A model generated the notes under the pieces. That model did no database searches, was not told the origin of the DNA, and saw nothing but the letters and a program-made list of their open reading frames with translations. This document shows, piece after piece, positions 62,738 to 64,000 of a stretch of 64,000 nt of DNA. Each line of letters begins with the position of its first letter. Positions within the stretch are counted from its first letter, which is position 1. The translations under genes were made by a program, and so were the position numbers. The stretch is from Pycnopodia helianthoides. Its lineage: Eukaryota; Echinodermata; Asteroidea; Forcipulatida; Asteriidae. The stretch covers positions 5,489,394 to 5,553,393 of the forward strand of contig CM063262.1 of NCBI GenBank assembly GCA_032158295.1, written 5' to 3'.

Positions 62738-63018
62738 GGGTAATTTAAAGGTAATGTACACTTTTGGCAACAGCTCAAAATCAGTGTTCACATTTTGTGT
62801 GATTCAACATAATGCATGAACAAACAAACCTGTGAAAGTTTGAGCTCAATTGGTCAAACTATTGTTTTACTCATTTTCTCAGAAACGATAGCATTTTAGG
62901 CAGAAACATTTGAAAGGAATCCTTTCTACCATTACTTACTTTAAATCATGTTAGTTATGTGTGAATCTGTGAATGTGTTTTCCGATCTTACCATAGTGTA
63001 CAGGGTCTTTAAAAGTTG
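62738..63018. mobile_element. TTAA-type MITE, family C, internally deleted
   Basis: AATTTAAAGGTAATGTACAC and ATAGTGTACAGGGTCTTTAA. It lacks about 60 bp of the interior present in 24750-25097 (the stretch after GAGCTCAATTGGTCA). Confidence 0.8.
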
Positions 63019-63185
63019 ATATTTTACAACAACAAATTGAAGGGGAAAAAGGCTTAACAGCGTTAATGAAACTGGTGAACGGCAAAAATGAAGTGTTGAG
63101 ATGCTCTACTAAAAATACCTCCCGATCAAATATTCATACAACAGTTTATAGCAAAACAATTAGCTCTATAAAACTTTTATTTTAG

Positions 63186-63548
63186 GAAAGCTTTCTCCAA
63201 ACAAGGCTAAAAGCCACTCTTGGTGAGAGGCTACGAGAGGAAAATATTTCAGATGAAAACAACTCAGATGAGCTAATGGTAGGAATTTATGCTCTTAAAA
63301 CAGTCAAGGTTGTAGGATGGAGGGAAACATGCACCAGGCAGGGAGTTCCAAGAGATGCAGTACGTGGAACAAAGCTATCGTTGGAATGGCTAAGCACGAA
63401 AAATTTTCGCTTACTAGAAAAGTTCCCGGTCAAAGTATCACACCATAAGAACCTTTTTGAGACTGCCCACCAGTTTAAATTTGTCTTAACAGAAACTCAT
63501 TTAATTAGGCTGAGCCAATTTTCCCTGCAAACGATTCAACTTTTATGA
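63186..63548 (+). CDS. Unassigned reading frame, possible exon
   Basis: A polypyrimidine tract and TTTTATTTTAG precede an open frame that starts directly after an in-frame TAG (63183-63185). It reads ESFLQTRLKATLGERLREEN then ISDENNSDELM, where an ATG/GTAGGA donor-like site occurs (63278/63279). Translation can continue to TGA at 63546-63548. I do not recognise a family. It may be a terminal exon of a plus-strand gene, an old transposon fragment, or chance. Confidence 0.3.
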   Translation, partial: ESFLQTRLKATLGERLREENISDENNSDELMVGIYALKTVKVVGWRETCTRQGVPRDAVRGTKLSLEWLSTKNFRLLEKFPVKVSHHKNLFETAHQFKFVLTETHLIRLSQFSLQTIQLL

Positions 63549-64000
63549 AACTTGGCTCCATTACAAAGATTAAAAAAACATACAAAACTTAAACTTGTCT
63601 CGGTCATATTTTATTACTATATTGTGGACTTTGGAAAATAAAAATTACTAACTGACTTTTTCGATAGTGTTTACCAGATTAGTTCACCGTAGACCGTAAA
63701 CATGTTTTAGTTAATTACTCGTTCAGTTTTAAGCAAAAAAATGTGAAATTCCTTTAGATTCTATCCTCAGACAGGCCTAATTGACATGGCCTATGACCCT
63801 TTAGGCAGTATGACCCATGGACTCCGAACCCCCAGTTATAAAACATTTTTTATATAGGTTATAGTGTACAAAAACGCGGTTTCACAGCGTAAAAACATAA
63901 TTATAAAATTTATAAAAATTAGAAACATAATTTTTTTAATTTCTTGCCAAACTGTCACTACAACGTCTGGAAATGTAAATAGCTTTGAAAAAAGCATGAA

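Overview
This window is animal (metazoan) nuclear DNA. It is AT-rich and intron-rich, and dispersed repeats fill most of it. The repeat types (short palindromic elements, TTAA-flanked MITEs and tRNA-derived SINEs) together with the two genes suggest a marine deuterostome invertebrate, most likely an echinoderm such as a sea star. That assignment is inference from repeat style and was not tested by a search. No prokaryotic system, CRISPR array, virus or toxin gene was seen.

Two genes can be reconstructed exon by exon. Both lie on the minus strand. (1) A pentaspan membrane glycoprotein of the prominin (CD133) family has 21 in-phase coding exons between 57986 and 38881. They sum to 2394 nt (797 residues plus stop) and contain all five membrane spans and both large extracellular loops. 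Only the N-terminal leader exon(s) are missing. A 34-nt candidate exon at 58538-58571 may be one of them. (2) An Sp17/CABYR-type protein has four coding exons between 33750 and 10820. They encode an N-terminal RIIa docking domain and three IQ calmodulin-binding motifs. One intron of this gene is about 20 kb, and its 3' end was not found.

Layout. 1-2208: G-rich higher-order satellite. 2.2-10.8 kb: MITEs, SINEs and a LINE fragment. 10.8-33.75 kb: the Sp17-like gene, with a 121-bp satellite (12.7-13.9 kb) and many elements in its large intron. 33.75-38.9 kb: intergenic microsatellites, minisatellites and TTAA MITEs. 38.9-58.6 kb: the prominin gene, whose introns hold at least six repeat families, several nested. 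58.6-64 kb: a 30-bp minisatellite, a long CT microsatellite, G-rich tracts, a TTAA MITE and one unassigned plus-strand reading frame.

The two genes are unrelated in sequence. Prominins organise membrane protrusions. Sp17-like proteins act in cilia and sperm flagella. I see no evidence that they function together. The most unusual material is in the repeats: a palindromic GGGCCC-ended element with apparent 1-bp target duplications, MITEs that carry perfect CRE (TGACGTCA) sites into prominin introns, TTAA elements chained through a shared TTAA, and a near-perfect 43-bp palindrome inside one MITE.
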